DNA of 64,000 nucleotides from an uncultured Pelagibacteraceae bacterium (GTDB taxonomy: Bacteria; Pseudomonadota; Alphaproteobacteria; Pelagibacterales; Pelagibacteraceae). The notes beneath the pieces were generated by a model. It saw only the letters and a list, made by a program, of their open reading frames with translations, was not told where the DNA came from and searched no databases. This document shows, piece after piece, positions 33,899 through 42,687 of the stretch (positions within the stretch are counted from its first letter, which is position 1; each line of letters begins with the position of its first letter). The position numbers and the translations under genes were made by a program. The stretch lies in the NCBI GenBank assembly GCA_902588315.1, contig CACIOP010000003.1, positions 1-64,000 on the forward strand. Reading direction: 5' to 3'.

Positions 33899-35722
33899 GT
33901 GGAAAGAATTATTACAAAATCATTTGCTAGACTTATGGGTCGAGGAACCCATAGAGGTTTTATCACTTATGAAGAATTGAGTAAATCTTTAGGAAAAAGA
34001 AATTTATCTGATGAAAATTTATCTCAAGCATTCATTCATATTTTAGATGAAAACATCACTTTAGTTGAAAAAAAATCAGACTTTAAGGTTTTAAGAAAAA
34101 AAGAAAATTCGAATAAAGAAGAGGGTAAAACTATTGAGAAGAGTGATGATCCGATAAGAATGTATTTACGTGAAATGGGTGGAGTTGAGTTGCTATCCAG
34201 AGAAGGTGAAATTGCAATTGCTAAAAGAATTGAGGCTGGTAAAGATGTAATGCTTATTGCATTATCTCAAAGCCCAATTACAGCCCAACAGTTTTTCGAA
34301 TGGAATAATAAATTACAAAAAGATGAAATTTTAGTAAGGGAGATAATTGATATAGATACTAATTATATGGAAGATGAGTCAACTGGTCCAAGCGCAAAAC
34401 AAAAGAATGCTGGTGAGGGAGAAAAAGAAGAAGGCTCGTCAGACGATGAGGAAGATTTTAACCCTACACTTGCTGCAATGGAAACAGAGATAAAACCAAA
34501 GGTTTTAAAAACAGTTAATACACTTACTAAGGAATATTCTAAATTAATAAAGTATCAAAAAGATAAACTGGAATGTGTCTTGAATTCCCAAACTTTTTCA
34601 CCTGCAAAAGAAAAAGGATATGAAAAAATTGTAAAAGATATTTTAGAAAATATTAAATCACTTCAGTTGTCTCCAGCAGTCTTGGAAGATCTAGTTCAAA
34701 AACATTATATAGAAAATAAAAAAATAATATCTTTAGAAGGTAATTTATTAAGATTAGCGATGGACCATAAAATTTCTAGAAATGAGTTTGTCAAATTTTA
34801 TGTAGGAAATGAAATCAACCCTAATCTAAAAAAATTTTTAGATACTAATACTGTTTGGAAACAGTTTTTTATTAAAAATAAGGATGAATTTAAAAATATA
34901 AGAGATAGGTTGGTTGAAATTAGCCATAAATTAGAAATTTCAGTAACTGATTTTAAAAAATTAGTTAGTAGAGTTCAAAAAGGAGAAAAAGAATCTAGGC
35001 TAGCAAAAAAAGAAATGGTCGAAGCTAATCTAAGATTAGTGATATCGATTGCAAAAAAATATACAAATCGTGGTTTACAATTCTTGGATTTAATTCAAGA
35101 AGGAAATATAGGTTTAATGAAAGCAGTTGACAAATTTGAGTATAGGAGAGGATATAAGTTTTCAACTTATGCAACCTGGTGGATTAGACAGGCAATAACA
35201 CGTTCGATAGCAGACCAAGCAAGAACAATAAGAATACCTGTTCATATGATTGAGACAATAAACAAGATTGTTAGAACGCAAAGATTAATTTTAAGTGAAT
35301 TTGGGAGAGAGGCTACTCCAGAAGAACTAGCTAAAAAACTAAGAATGCCACTAGATAAAGTCAGAAAGGTGTTGAAAATTTCAAAAGAGCCTGTTTCTTT
35401 AGAGAAGCCAGTTGGAGATGAGGAAGATAGTAGTTTGGGAGATTTCATAGAGGATACAAAAGCACTAGCTCCATTGGAACAGGCAATAAAATCTAATCTC
35501 GGGGAAGCTACAACAAAAATTTTATCAACCTTAACACCTCGTGAAGAAAGAGTTTTAAGAATGAGATTTGGAGTAGGTATGAACACAGATCATACTCTTG
35601 AGGAAGTGGGTTTACAATTTTCTGTTACAAGAGAAAGAATAAGACAAATTGAGGCGAAAGCTCTCAGAAAGCTTAAGCATCCAAGTAGATCAAAACAATT
35701 GAAGAGTTTTTTGGAAAGTTAA
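33899..35722 (+). CDS. rpoD: RNA polymerase primary sigma factor RpoD (sigma70)
   Basis: Housekeeping sigma factor. Region 1.1 is N-terminal, region 1.2 starts at '[21 protein letters not shown]', an acidic non-conserved region (about 160-190) follows, and regions 2.3-2.4 are '[22 protein letters not shown]'-like. Region 4.2 is the helix-turn-helix '[18 protein letters not shown]'. The length is 607. The start is GTG at 33899. A TTGACA hexamer stands at 33864-33869 but has no good partner -10 at standard spacing. Confidence 0.97.
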   Translation: MERIITKSFARLMGRGTHRGFITYEELSKSLGKRNLSDENLSQAFIHILDENITLVEKKSDFKVLRKKENSNKEEGKTIEKSDDPIRMYLREMGGVELLSREGEIAIAKRIEAGKDVMLIALSQSPITAQQFFEWNNKLQKDEILVREIIDIDTNYMEDESTGPSAKQKNAGEGEKEEGSSDDEEDFNPTLAAMETEIKPKVLKTVNTLTKEYSKLIKYQKDKLECVLNSQTFSPAKEKGYEKIVKDILENIKSLQLSPAVLEDLVQKHYIENKKIISLEGNLLRLAMDHKISRNEFVKFYVGNEINPNLKKFLDTNTVWKQFFIKNKDEFKNIRDRLVEISHKLEISVTDFKKLVSRVQKGEKESRLAKKEMVEANLRLVISIAKKYTNRGLQFLDLIQEGNIGLMKAVDKFEYRRGYKFSTYATWWIRQAITRSIADQARTIRIPVHMIETINKIVRTQRLILSEFGREATPEELAKKLRMPLDKVRKVLKISKEPVSLEKPVGDEEDSSLGDFIEDTKALAPLEQAIKSNLGEATTKILSTLTPREERVLRMRFGVGMNTDHTLEEVGLQFSVTRERIRQIEAKALRKLKHPSRSKQLKSFLES

Positions 35723-35726
35723 TTGA

Positions 35727-35801
35727 GGGCCGTTAGCTCAATAGTAGAGTACTGCATTGACATTGCAGGGGTAGTTGGAGCGTAACCAACACGGCCCACC
35801 A
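35727..35801 (+). tRNA. tRNA-Val (anticodon GAC) with atypical T-loop and D-loop
   Basis: All four stems form: acceptor GGGCCGT/ACGGCCC, D-stem GCTC/GAGT, anticodon stem CTGCA/TGCAG around TTGACAT, and T-stem GTTGG/CCAAC. An encoded CCA is at 35799-35801. The T-loop is AGCGTAA, not the near-universal TTCRANN, and the D-loop AATAGTA lacks the usual GG pair, keeping only one G. Alphaproteobacterial tRNA-Val(GAC) otherwise matches well. It starts four bases after the rpoD stop. It may be a functional divergent tRNA or one decaying in the loops. Confidence 0.8.
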
Positions 35802-35858
35802 ATAATAAATTATCTTTAATTGATATGTTAAAAAAAATAGTATAACTAATTGTCATTT

Positions 35859-35935
35859 GGGCCTGTAGCTCAGTTGGTTAGAGCAGTACACTCATAATGT
35901 ATTGGTCCCAGGTTCGAGTCCTGGCGGGCCCACCA
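35859..35935 (+). tRNA. tRNA with CAT anticodon, probably tRNA-Ile2 (k2C34) rather than Met
   Basis: A full cloverleaf with canonical TTCGAGT T-loop, GG-containing D-loop and encoded CCA (35933-35935). The acceptor stem is GGGCCTG/CGGGCCC. The anticodon CAT is at 35893-35895. The 'CTCATAAT...TTGGTC' pattern is closer to the isoleucine tRNA whose C34 is changed to lysidine by TilS than to elongator tRNA-Met, and the acceptor is not that of initiator tRNA. Isotype needs comparison with the other CAT tRNAs of the genome. Confidence 0.88.
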
Positions 35936-36129
35936 AATCCAGTAAAATCAACGTTTAGAAATCTTGAGAATATAGATGAATTAAAAAGGAATTTAAAATG
36001 GTTTCTGAAAGAAAAAGATATAATTAATGCATGTAATTCTGTAATGGAAGATCATTTGGTCAACTGGAAATCAAACCTGTAATTTAGACAAAAGAGATAA
36101 TAGAATATAATAACTATTCTAGATAAATG
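35936..36129 (+). other. gap after tRNA containing a start-less 48-codon open stretch
   Basis: Directly after the tRNA CCA end one frame stays open to a TAA at 36080-36082 and reads like protein ('NIDELKRNLKWFLKEKDI', then 'MEDHLVNWKSNL'). No usable ATG, GTG or TTG start lies outside the tRNA; the only early ATG (35897) is inside the tRNA anticodon stem. It may be the remnant of a gene cut at its 5' end, or chance. The remaining bases to 36129 show nothing I can name. Confidence 0.3.
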
Positions 36130-37890
36130 TTATATATTTAATATTCGATCAGTCATTTCTTCCCTCTGAATATTCTTATTATTATGCATTTTTTTTATTG
36201 GAAGATTAAATTCGTCAATATAGTGATCCCAAAAATCAGTATTGGCTCTTATTTTATTTACTTGTTCATAGTGATATTTCATTTCATCAATTTTTCCTAA
36301 TTTTTCGAAGCACTTAGAGGCAAAATAATGTGCGAACAAATGATCAGATTTAACATTAATAACATTATGAAAACTTTCGATAGCAGTTTTGTAATTTCCA
36401 AGTCTGTAGTTTGAGTTATAAACAAAATTAAGCTCTAAATTCATATAATAAGTCATGTATTGCACATATTCTGATGTCAAATGTTCTGTTTCAATAACTG
36501 CTCTTTTATAGTTTGCTCTAATTGGAGGAATTTTATAATATTTTTTATCCATAACAGTTTGATGCATTTCACTACCTGGTATTGGTGTGGCAATAAAAAC
36601 CCTAAACCAATCAGCATAAATTGTTTTTAAAAATTCCCTACTGTCTTCTATGTCTTTTTTTGTTTCTCCTGGCATTCCAATAACTATATTGCAGTCCGTA
36701 TAAATTCCAATTTTTCTACAATTCTCAACAACAATAGGTATTTTCTCTAACTTTAAAGGTTTTCTCATTTCTTCTCTTAAAACTCTCATGCTTCCACTTT
36801 CAACAGGAAGAACCAATTCATCAACACCCATTTTTTTTATTAACTTTAAAAACTCAAAATCTAAGGCATAAATTGCTAAAGCATTTTGAAAAAACATTTT
36901 TAATTTTTCTTTACCTATAACCTCAACGATTTCATATGGACGCTTTTTACCTGCCATAAAATGATCATCTTGAATTACTACTCCTCCAACTCCATAACGC
37001 TGAACTAATTTTTCAAGATCTTCTTTAACTCTTTCCTTACTCTGGTATCTCATATCTCTTCCATGGGCGGCATGTGATGCACAAAATGTACATTTAAATG
37101 GACAGCCTCTTGAAGTCATAATTGGTATACTATAATTATTCAAAATTTTAACATTTGATTGGTTTGTTTCCTCAACATTAGTCACGTTATATCTATTAGA
37201 AGTCGGGTTTAATTTGTAGCCTTCTAGGTCCAATATATCGTAATCCAAAAAAGGAATTTCATCTAAATCATTTATAAAATTGTGCGATAATTTTAATCTA
37301 TTATTTGTTTTTTTTTCATTTTCTATTTTTTTATGTGTTGCCCATGAGTTGCTTGTTTCAAAATAATTAATCTTATTTTCAGACTTTAACATTTCTAATA
37401 AAGGTTTTTCACCTTCACCAAAACAAACTGCATCAACAAAAATTGAATCTTCCAAAATTTCTCTAAACATTGATGTCGGTAGATTTCCACCAACAATTAA
37501 AATTGCATTTGGAAATATTTCCTTAGATAATTCAGCTAAGTCTAAAATACTTTGATACGCTGGTGTAAATAAAGATGAAATTCCAATAATCGTAGGATTA
37601 AAATCTATATTATTTTTATTTTGTAAAAATTTTTTAAAATATTCTTTAAATGAAGTATAATTAAACTCACTCTCTTTATTGAGTTCGACATTAAAATCTA
37701 TAGCGGATGTTTCAATAGGAAAATGTTCTTTGATGTAAGCACTTAAGGAAATTATTCCAAGAGGGATATCAGTTATTATTGATCCAAAAGATTTATTTCC
37801 TTTTTTTATGGTACTTATATTTTTAGGTGGGTTTACAAAATCATTAAATTCTATATTTGGTGGGACTAAAAAAACTAATCTATCTTGCAT
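36130..37890 (-). CDS. B12-binding-domain radical SAM protein with C-terminal TPRs
   Basis: 586-residue protein of unknown substrate. The N-terminal part (about 1-200) has the Rossmann-like layout of a cobalamin-binding domain ('IIGISSLFTPAYQSILDLAE', 'AILIVGGNLPT', 'FGEGEKPL'), without a DxHxxG base-off motif. The radical SAM core holds the 4Fe-4S motif CPFKCTFC near residue 260 and 'VLPVESGSMRVLREEM', 'IVIGMPGETKKDIEDS'. The C-terminal ~100 residues contain a TPR pair ('GNYKTAIESFHNVI', 'GKIDEMKYHYEQV'). It is divergent from the TonB receptor 46 bases away. The architecture is of the BchE/oxidoreductase type; the reaction cannot be told. Confidence 0.85.
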   Translation of the reverse strand: MQDRLVFLVPPNIEFNDFVNPPKNISTIKKGNKSFGSIITDIPLGIISLSAYIKEHFPIETSAIDFNVELNKESEFNYTSFKEYFKKFLQNKNNIDFNPTIIGISSLFTPAYQSILDLAELSKEIFPNAILIVGGNLPTSMFREILEDSIFVDAVCFGEGEKPLLEMLKSENKINYFETSNSWATHKKIENEKKTNNRLKLSHNFINDLDEIPFLDYDILDLEGYKLNPTSNRYNVTNVEETNQSNVKILNNYSIPIMTSRGCPFKCTFCASHAAHGRDMRYQSKERVKEDLEKLVQRYGVGGVVIQDDHFMAGKKRPYEIVEVIGKEKLKMFFQNALAIYALDFEFLKLIKKMGVDELVLPVESGSMRVLREEMRKPLKLEKIPIVVENCRKIGIYTDCNIVIGMPGETKKDIEDSREFLKTIYADWFRVFIATPIPGSEMHQTVMDKKYYKIPPIRANYKRAVIETEHLTSEYVQYMTYYMNLELNFVYNSNYRLGNYKTAIESFHNVINVKSDHLFAHYFASKCFEKLGKIDEMKYHYEQVNKIRANTDFWDHYIDEFNLPIKKMHNNKNIQREEMTDRILNI

Positions 37891-37936
37891 AAATTTTTAC
37901 TAGTTATATTTTACAATCTATGTATTTTTAAAAATT

Positions 37937-39805
37937 ATGATAAAAATTTCAATTTTCATAACTTTAATTACATTTTTATTTAATTATAATAACCCATTAT
38001 TAGCAGCAAATCTTAACGAGTGTAAATGGCAAAATCGGACTAATATTCCATGTGTTGAAATCAAGAAACATATCTCAAATACCTCAAAATTCGCTAAATC
38101 TAATATTAATAGTGTTTTATTTACAAAAAAAGAAATTGAGGAAATTGGTGCTATTGATTTAATAGATATTCTAAAATTTGTACCAGGTATAAACATAACC
38201 CAATCCGGTCCTAAAGGTCAGCAAGCCTCTGTTTTTATGAATGGAACAGGCTCGAACCACACCTTGGTTATGATTAATGGAATTCCTATAAATGATCAAT
38301 CAACCACACAAGGACTTCATGATTTTGGTGTAGATTTTTTACAAACAGTTCAACAAATTGAAATTTATCCTGGTTCAAGCGCAGTTAACTTTGGAGCTAA
38401 TTCAATTGGAGGTGTAGTAAATATAATCTTAACTGGAGATTATAAGGAATCAGTTTCTCTTTCAAAAGATAAGAACTCAGGTCAAGAATTTTCAGGAAAC
38501 AAAACATTTGTATATGATAATTCATCATTAAATGTAAAAATAGGTAATGTAAAAAATAAAAGCATAAGTGCCAGAGGAAATGTTTCTAATGAAAAAGATG
38601 CCTTAAATAACTACTCAACAAACATCAATTATGAAAAATTTATAAATGATAATGTAAGAATTTTTAATACAACTTACTTAAGACAAACTAAAGCAGAGTA
38701 TGATAATTCTAATGTTAATCAGACAGGCTATGAAGGTGACAATAAGATGGGATCACTTCAATTTGGTTTAGAGAAACAGCTTGATTCACAAAAAAATAAT
38801 TATATTTTTTATTATAATATTTATGACAGAGAATATGACGAAAGAGGAACTATCGATACATATAAAAGCCAAGTTTTAGGTTTAAAATATGATATTTCAA
38901 GATTAGTTAATCAAACAATTTCTTTTGGCGCAGGATCTGAATATAAATATGACTGGGGAAGTTTTAATAATAAAGGATCGTATGAAGCATCAACCAAGGG
39001 AAATTCTGACAATCTTGCTATTTACGGTAATTTAGGTTTTAATTTTTTACAAAATTCAAACATTTCTTTTTTTGCAAGAAGTGACAAGCATAAACACGCT
39101 GGGAAAAATAATTCTTATAAATTAAATTTTGATCAAAACTTTGGTAGCTTTAATTTAGGAGCATCATACATGAATAGTATGAGAAACCCTACACTTTACG
39201 AAATGTTTGGAACTGATAATTATGGATATTCAGGTAATATTAACTTAAAACCTGAAAAAAGTAATACTTATGAAGTTTATTCAAATATAATTTTTAATGA
39301 AAATTTCAATTTATCTTTAAGAGCTTTCAGAGCTAACATAAAAGATAATATTGAATATATAGACAATAAGTATCAAAATGATACTGATAATATTAATTTG
39401 AATCAATCTGGATTTAATAATCAACTGAAAATTAAACTTAAAAATAAAAGTATAAATTTATTTTCTTCCTTTTTATCATCAAAAAAAGAAAACAATGCAG
39501 ATCAATTAAGAAGACCAGAAAAAAATTATGGTTTAATCATCAAAAGTAAAATTACTAACAATTTTTTTGGAGATTTAGATTTTAATCTTATGTACAATCA
39601 CTATGGAAAGCACTTTGATACACATTCCTCCAACTTTAGCACTATAGAATTAGATAGCACCGATTTGATTGATTTAAAGGTTTCAAAGAAACTATTTAAT
39701 AGTAATTTTTTTGTTAAGATCTCAAACATATTAAATGAAAATTATCAAAGGCCTCATGGGTATAATCAAGATAAGAGATTGATTAGATTTGGAATTAAAT
39801 ATTAA
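37937..39805 (+). CDS. TonB-dependent outer-membrane receptor (BtuB/CirA-like)
   Basis: 622-residue receptor for energised uptake of a scarce solute. A signal peptide (about 1-23) is followed by a plug domain ('LIDILKFVPGINITQSG', 'VMINGIPINDQS', 'IEIYPGSSAVNFGANSIGGVVNII') and a beta-barrel of alternating aromatic strands ending 'GIKY' with 'NILNENYQRPHGYNQDKRLIRFGIKY'-type closure. The plug resembles the vitamin B12/siderophore group. The next gene, 38 bases on, is a small S-component-like protein, and the divergent neighbour is a B12-type radical SAM protein, so cobamide is a reasonable but unproven ligand. Confidence 0.88.
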   Translation: MIKISIFITLITFLFNYNNPLLAANLNECKWQNRTNIPCVEIKKHISNTSKFAKSNINSVLFTKKEIEEIGAIDLIDILKFVPGINITQSGPKGQQASVFMNGTGSNHTLVMINGIPINDQSTTQGLHDFGVDFLQTVQQIEIYPGSSAVNFGANSIGGVVNIILTGDYKESVSLSKDKNSGQEFSGNKTFVYDNSSLNVKIGNVKNKSISARGNVSNEKDALNNYSTNINYEKFINDNVRIFNTTYLRQTKAEYDNSNVNQTGYEGDNKMGSLQFGLEKQLDSQKNNYIFYYNIYDREYDERGTIDTYKSQVLGLKYDISRLVNQTISFGAGSEYKYDWGSFNNKGSYEASTKGNSDNLAIYGNLGFNFLQNSNISFFARSDKHKHAGKNNSYKLNFDQNFGSFNLGASYMNSMRNPTLYEMFGTDNYGYSGNINLKPEKSNTYEVYSNIIFNENFNLSLRAFRANIKDNIEYIDNKYQNDTDNINLNQSGFNNQLKIKLKNKSINLFSSFLSSKKENNADQLRRPEKNYGLIIKSKITNNFFGDLDFNLMYNHYGKHFDTHSSNFSTIELDSTDLIDLKVSKKLFNSNFFVKISNILNENYQRPHGYNQDKRLIRFGIKY

Positions 39806-39843
39806 ATAATTGTTTTCAAAAAATTAAATGATAAATTAAATCT

Positions 39844-40332
39844 ATGCATTATTTTAAAGTCACATTGGCTCTTTTAGTTGTTTTATCCGTAAGCAGATTT
39901 ATCCCACACCCACCAAATTTTACAACCTTACTAGCTTTGAGTTTTTATGTACCGGCAGTATTGGGTTTAAGATATATCCCTGTGGTATTAATGTCCTTAT
40001 TCTTTACAGATTTAATATTAGGACTACATTCTTTAATGGTTTTCACATTAAGTAGTATCTTAATTATTGGATTAATTTCAAAATATTTTAATAGATCAAT
40101 TTTATTTAGATTAACAGGTGCTTTGAGTGGTGCTGTAATTTTTTATATCATTACAAACTTTGGTGTTTGGTTAAATGGATCTTATGGTTATAATTTAAGT
40201 GGATTAATCACTTGTTATATTATGGCTATACCTTTTTTTGGTAATACAGTTTTGTCAACATTTCTATATTCGGTATTAATTGAAATTATTTATTTTATTT
40301 TTATTCTTAAAAGAAATAAAAGAATTATCTAA
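39844..40332 (+). CDS. small integral membrane protein, S-component/DUF6580-like
   Basis: 162-residue protein with about five to six hydrophobic helices. Features are 'SRFIPHPPNFTTLLALSFY' near the N-terminus, 'FTDLILGLHS' and 'FGVWLNGSYGY', a pattern I associate with the DUF6580/ECF S-component-like membrane proteins that bind vitamins or precursors. It ends with a short basic tail. It is downstream of the TonB receptor on the same strand and is probably its inner-membrane partner. Family assignment is from memory of motif style, so moderate. Confidence 0.65.
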   Translation: MHYFKVTLALLVVLSVSRFIPHPPNFTTLLALSFYVPAVLGLRYIPVVLMSLFFTDLILGLHSLMVFTLSSILIIGLISKYFNRSILFRLTGALSGAVIFYIITNFGVWLNGSYGYNLSGLITCYIMAIPFFGNTVLSTFLYSVLIEIIYFIFILKRNKRII

Positions 40333-40362
40333 ATAAATTTTTCCTCATATCCATTGGAATAG

Positions 40363-40393
40363 AGGTTTGGCTAGTTAATGCACCACCAAACCT
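40363..40393. terminator. inverted repeat between convergent genes, possible weak terminator
   Basis: AGGTTTGG (40363-40370) and CCAAACCT (40386-40393) form an 8-base perfect stem with a 15-base loop, between the convergent S-component-like gene and mlaC. There is no long T run on either side, so a terminator role is only suggested by position. Confidence 0.35.
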
Positions 40394-40411
40394 ACCTTTA
40401 AAATCACTAAA

Positions 40412-41005
40412 CTAATTATTTGAAAATTCCTCTAAAATTTTAAATAAAGCATCTATATTTCCATCATTAGAATTTAAAATAGATGCAAACTCCTCTTTTT
40501 GTGTTCTTGCTAAACTAAGACCCTCAATAATTAAATCTCTAATTAAAGGATTATCAGAATTTTTTGTATAGACCCTCCAATCAATTCTAACTTCTGGTCT
40601 ATCATCAGTGGCAATTAAAATACTATTTACAATAGTATAATTATCGTTCAGGATTTGTTTGTTTTTAACTTCAATTTCTGGATTTGTATATTCAGCCAAT
40701 CTACTTGAAAAACTTTTTAAAAAATAATTCTCGAATAAATTTGAGTATGTAATTTTTTGATCATTATTAAGACCTTTTCTTGCAGGGCCTAGAGAGTAGA
40801 AACCAACACCTTTTATATCCACAGTTTCCATTGCTATTAGTTTAAGTTTTTTTATCTTTTCTTCTTTAGAAATATTTTCAGACAATACTTGAGAGGCTCT
40901 ATTGACTGTCGATTGAATAAATACGTCAGGCGAAATGGAATATGCAGGATTAAAATTTGTGAAAAATATTATAAAAAAAAGACTTAAAATAATTTTTTTT
41001 TTCAT
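40412..41005 (-). CDS. mlaC: MlaC-type phospholipid-binding periplasmic protein (Tol-Pal-Ttg2D family)
   Basis: Periplasmic carrier moving phospholipids between the outer-membrane MlaA complex and the inner-membrane MlaFEDB transporter. A signal peptide ('KKKIILSLFFIIFFTNFNPAYS') is followed by the family pattern 'FENYFLKSFSSRLAEY', 'IDWRVYTK' and 'LIRDLIIEGLSLARTQKEEF'. I start it at the ATG at 41005 (197 residues), which gives a clean signal peptide; an upstream start at 41038 would add 11 residues and overlap mlaA. The mlaFED genes are not in this window. Confidence 0.88.
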   Translation of the reverse strand: MKKKIILSLFFIIFFTNFNPAYSISPDVFIQSTVNRASQVLSENISKEEKIKKLKLIAMETVDIKGVGFYSLGPARKGLNNDQKITYSNLFENYFLKSFSSRLAEYTNPEIEVKNKQILNDNYTIVNSILIATDDRPEVRIDWRVYTKNSDNPLIRDLIIEGLSLARTQKEEFASILNSNDGNIDALFKILEEFSNN

Positions 41006-41013
41006 TTTAGCAC

Positions 41014-41805
41014 TTATTTTGTATCTATTTCTTCCCAATCATCATCTTCTTTATAAATTACTTCTATGCTTCCTCTTTGAATATTTTTAATTTTATTTGC
41101 TCTATCTTGAGTATACAAGCTTTTAACCGATGCATAAAAATCTACGGAATTTGTCTCTAAATTATTTAAAGACTCAATATTGTTTGATCTAAACTCTACG
41201 CCAGACAATATTTTTGTAACTGCAAATAGCTGACTGTCTAAATATTCATTATTACCGTTTACTGAAATGTTATAGTAAGGATCACCCCCCATTACATTTA
41301 TGAACATTCCTGCAGTGTCTCTAGTTGTTGATGGTCCCAAAACTGGTAAAACCAAATAACATCCTGGACCAACACCCCAAGTTCCCAAAGTTTGTCCATA
41401 ATCTTCCTTAACATACACAGGGAAACCCATTTCAGATGCGGGATCAAATATACCCAATATTCCAAGTGTTGTGTTTACAACCAGTCTTCCTGTATTTATA
41501 CCCGCAAGTTTAAAATCACCTTGTAATAAATTATTTGGAATAGTTATTAAAGTTGAGAGATTATTTAAAACATTTCCAGTTCCTTTTTTTATAGGTGCTG
41601 GCAAAGATCTGTATCCCTTTGCAACTGGTTTTAAAATAGCTTTATCTAAAGTTTGATTAAATGCGAATGTTGCTCTATTTAATGGCTCAAAACAATCTTT
41701 TGTAGATTTACTTTTATTTGATAGCTGTAAGTCACCATCAGATCCTGCTAAAGCATTTGACGTAAGAAATATGAATAAAAAAATAAATTTTAAAAATCTG
41801 TTCAT
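41014..41805 (-). CDS. mlaA: MlaA (VacJ) outer-membrane lipid asymmetry protein, without lipobox
   Basis: Ring-shaped outer-membrane protein that removes mislocated phospholipids. The family block is clear ('CFEPLNRATFAFN', 'GNVLNNLSTLITIPNNLLQG', 'RLVVNTTLGILGIFDPASEMG', 'YGQTLGTWGVGPGCYLVLPVLGPS'). The N-terminus is a normal signal peptide ending near 'SNALAG'. No cysteine lies at the cleavage site, so it does not look like a lipoprotein, unlike E. coli MlaA. It is followed by mlaC 8 bases later. Confidence 0.9.
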   Translation of the reverse strand: MNRFLKFIFLFIFLTSNALAGSDGDLQLSNKSKSTKDCFEPLNRATFAFNQTLDKAILKPVAKGYRSLPAPIKKGTGNVLNNLSTLITIPNNLLQGDFKLAGINTGRLVVNTTLGILGIFDPASEMGFPVYVKEDYGQTLGTWGVGPGCYLVLPVLGPSTTRDTAGMFINVMGGDPYYNISVNGNNEYLDSQLFAVTKILSGVEFRSNNIESLNNLETNSVDFYASVKSLYTQDRANKIKNIQRGSIEVIYKEDDDWEEIDTK

Positions 41806-41906
41806 ATTAAACGAATTATATAGTGTTTTTGTATTTAAAGTAAATCAAGATTTAGTGCTAAAAATGACTTAAATATGGCTTAAAATAATCTAATAATGCA
41901 AATAAA

Positions 41907-42650
41907 ATGAGATTAAAAATTTTTTCTAATTATTCACTTAATTTCGATCCTATAAAAAGACACAAAACTGAAATAAAATTTTTAATTTTTCATTATACAG
42001 GAATGAAGAATGAATCCAATGCTATTAATAAGTTAACTAATTTTAAATCTGATGTCAGCTGCCATTATTTTATAAAAACAAATGGTGAAATATCTGTTAT
42101 GGTACCTGATTTATATGTTGCATGGCACGCTGGTAAATCCAATTGGAAAAACTATAAATCTCTTAATAAATATTCCATTGGGATAGAAATCAACAATCCT
42201 GGACATGACTTTAATTATAAAAAATTTTCTAAAAACCAAATTCAATCTTTAATAAAATTAAGTAAAATATTAATAAAAAAATATAAAATTAATTCTAAAA
42301 ATATTTTGGGACATTCAGATATAGCCCCAGAAAGAAAGAAAGATCCAGGAGAAAAATTTCCATGGAAACAGCTCTCAAAGGGGGGTATAGGCTTATGGCA
42401 CTCATTGTCTATTCATGCATTAAAAAAAAATAGAAAAGTTGAATTAAATAAAGTTGACAAAAAAATATTTTATCTCAATTTATCAAAAATTGGATACGTG
42501 ATTAAAAAAACTCAAAATTTAAATAATAGAAAATTTAATAATTTTATTGTTAAAGCTTTCCAAAGAAGATTTAGACAGGAATTAGTTAATGGAAAGATTG
42601 ATAAAGAATGTTTCCTTATCAGTAACAATTTAGCAAAAAAATTTAATTAA
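41907..42650 (+). CDS. N-acetylmuramoyl-L-alanine amidase (AmpD/AmiD type)
   Basis: Amidase_2 family zinc hydrolase that cuts the MurNAc-L-Ala bond of peptidoglycan or its turnover products. The zinc and catalytic residues are visible in 'LIFHYTGM', 'YVAWHAGKS', 'SIGIEINNPGHD' and 'LGHSDIAPERKKDPGEKFPW'. A C-terminal peptidoglycan-binding-like helical part ('AFQRRFRQ') follows. No signal peptide is visible at the chosen start, so a cytoplasmic AmpD-like recycling role is favoured. 247 residues. It is divergent from mlaA. Confidence 0.88.
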   Translation: MRLKIFSNYSLNFDPIKRHKTEIKFLIFHYTGMKNESNAINKLTNFKSDVSCHYFIKTNGEISVMVPDLYVAWHAGKSNWKNYKSLNKYSIGIEINNPGHDFNYKKFSKNQIQSLIKLSKILIKKYKINSKNILGHSDIAPERKKDPGEKFPWKQLSKGGIGLWHSLSIHALKKNRKVELNKVDKKIFYLNLSKIGYVIKKTQNLNNRKFNNFIVKAFQRRFRQELVNGKIDKECFLISNNLAKKFN

Positions 42651-42687
42651 ATTCCTTGAATTTTTAAAAATTAGTAATAAGTTAACC

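Noticed and set aside
35897..36082. 61-codon gene starting at 35897
   Set aside because: The start lies inside the anticodon arm of the tRNA, so it is not a credible gene start; only the downstream part is discussed as a possible remnant.
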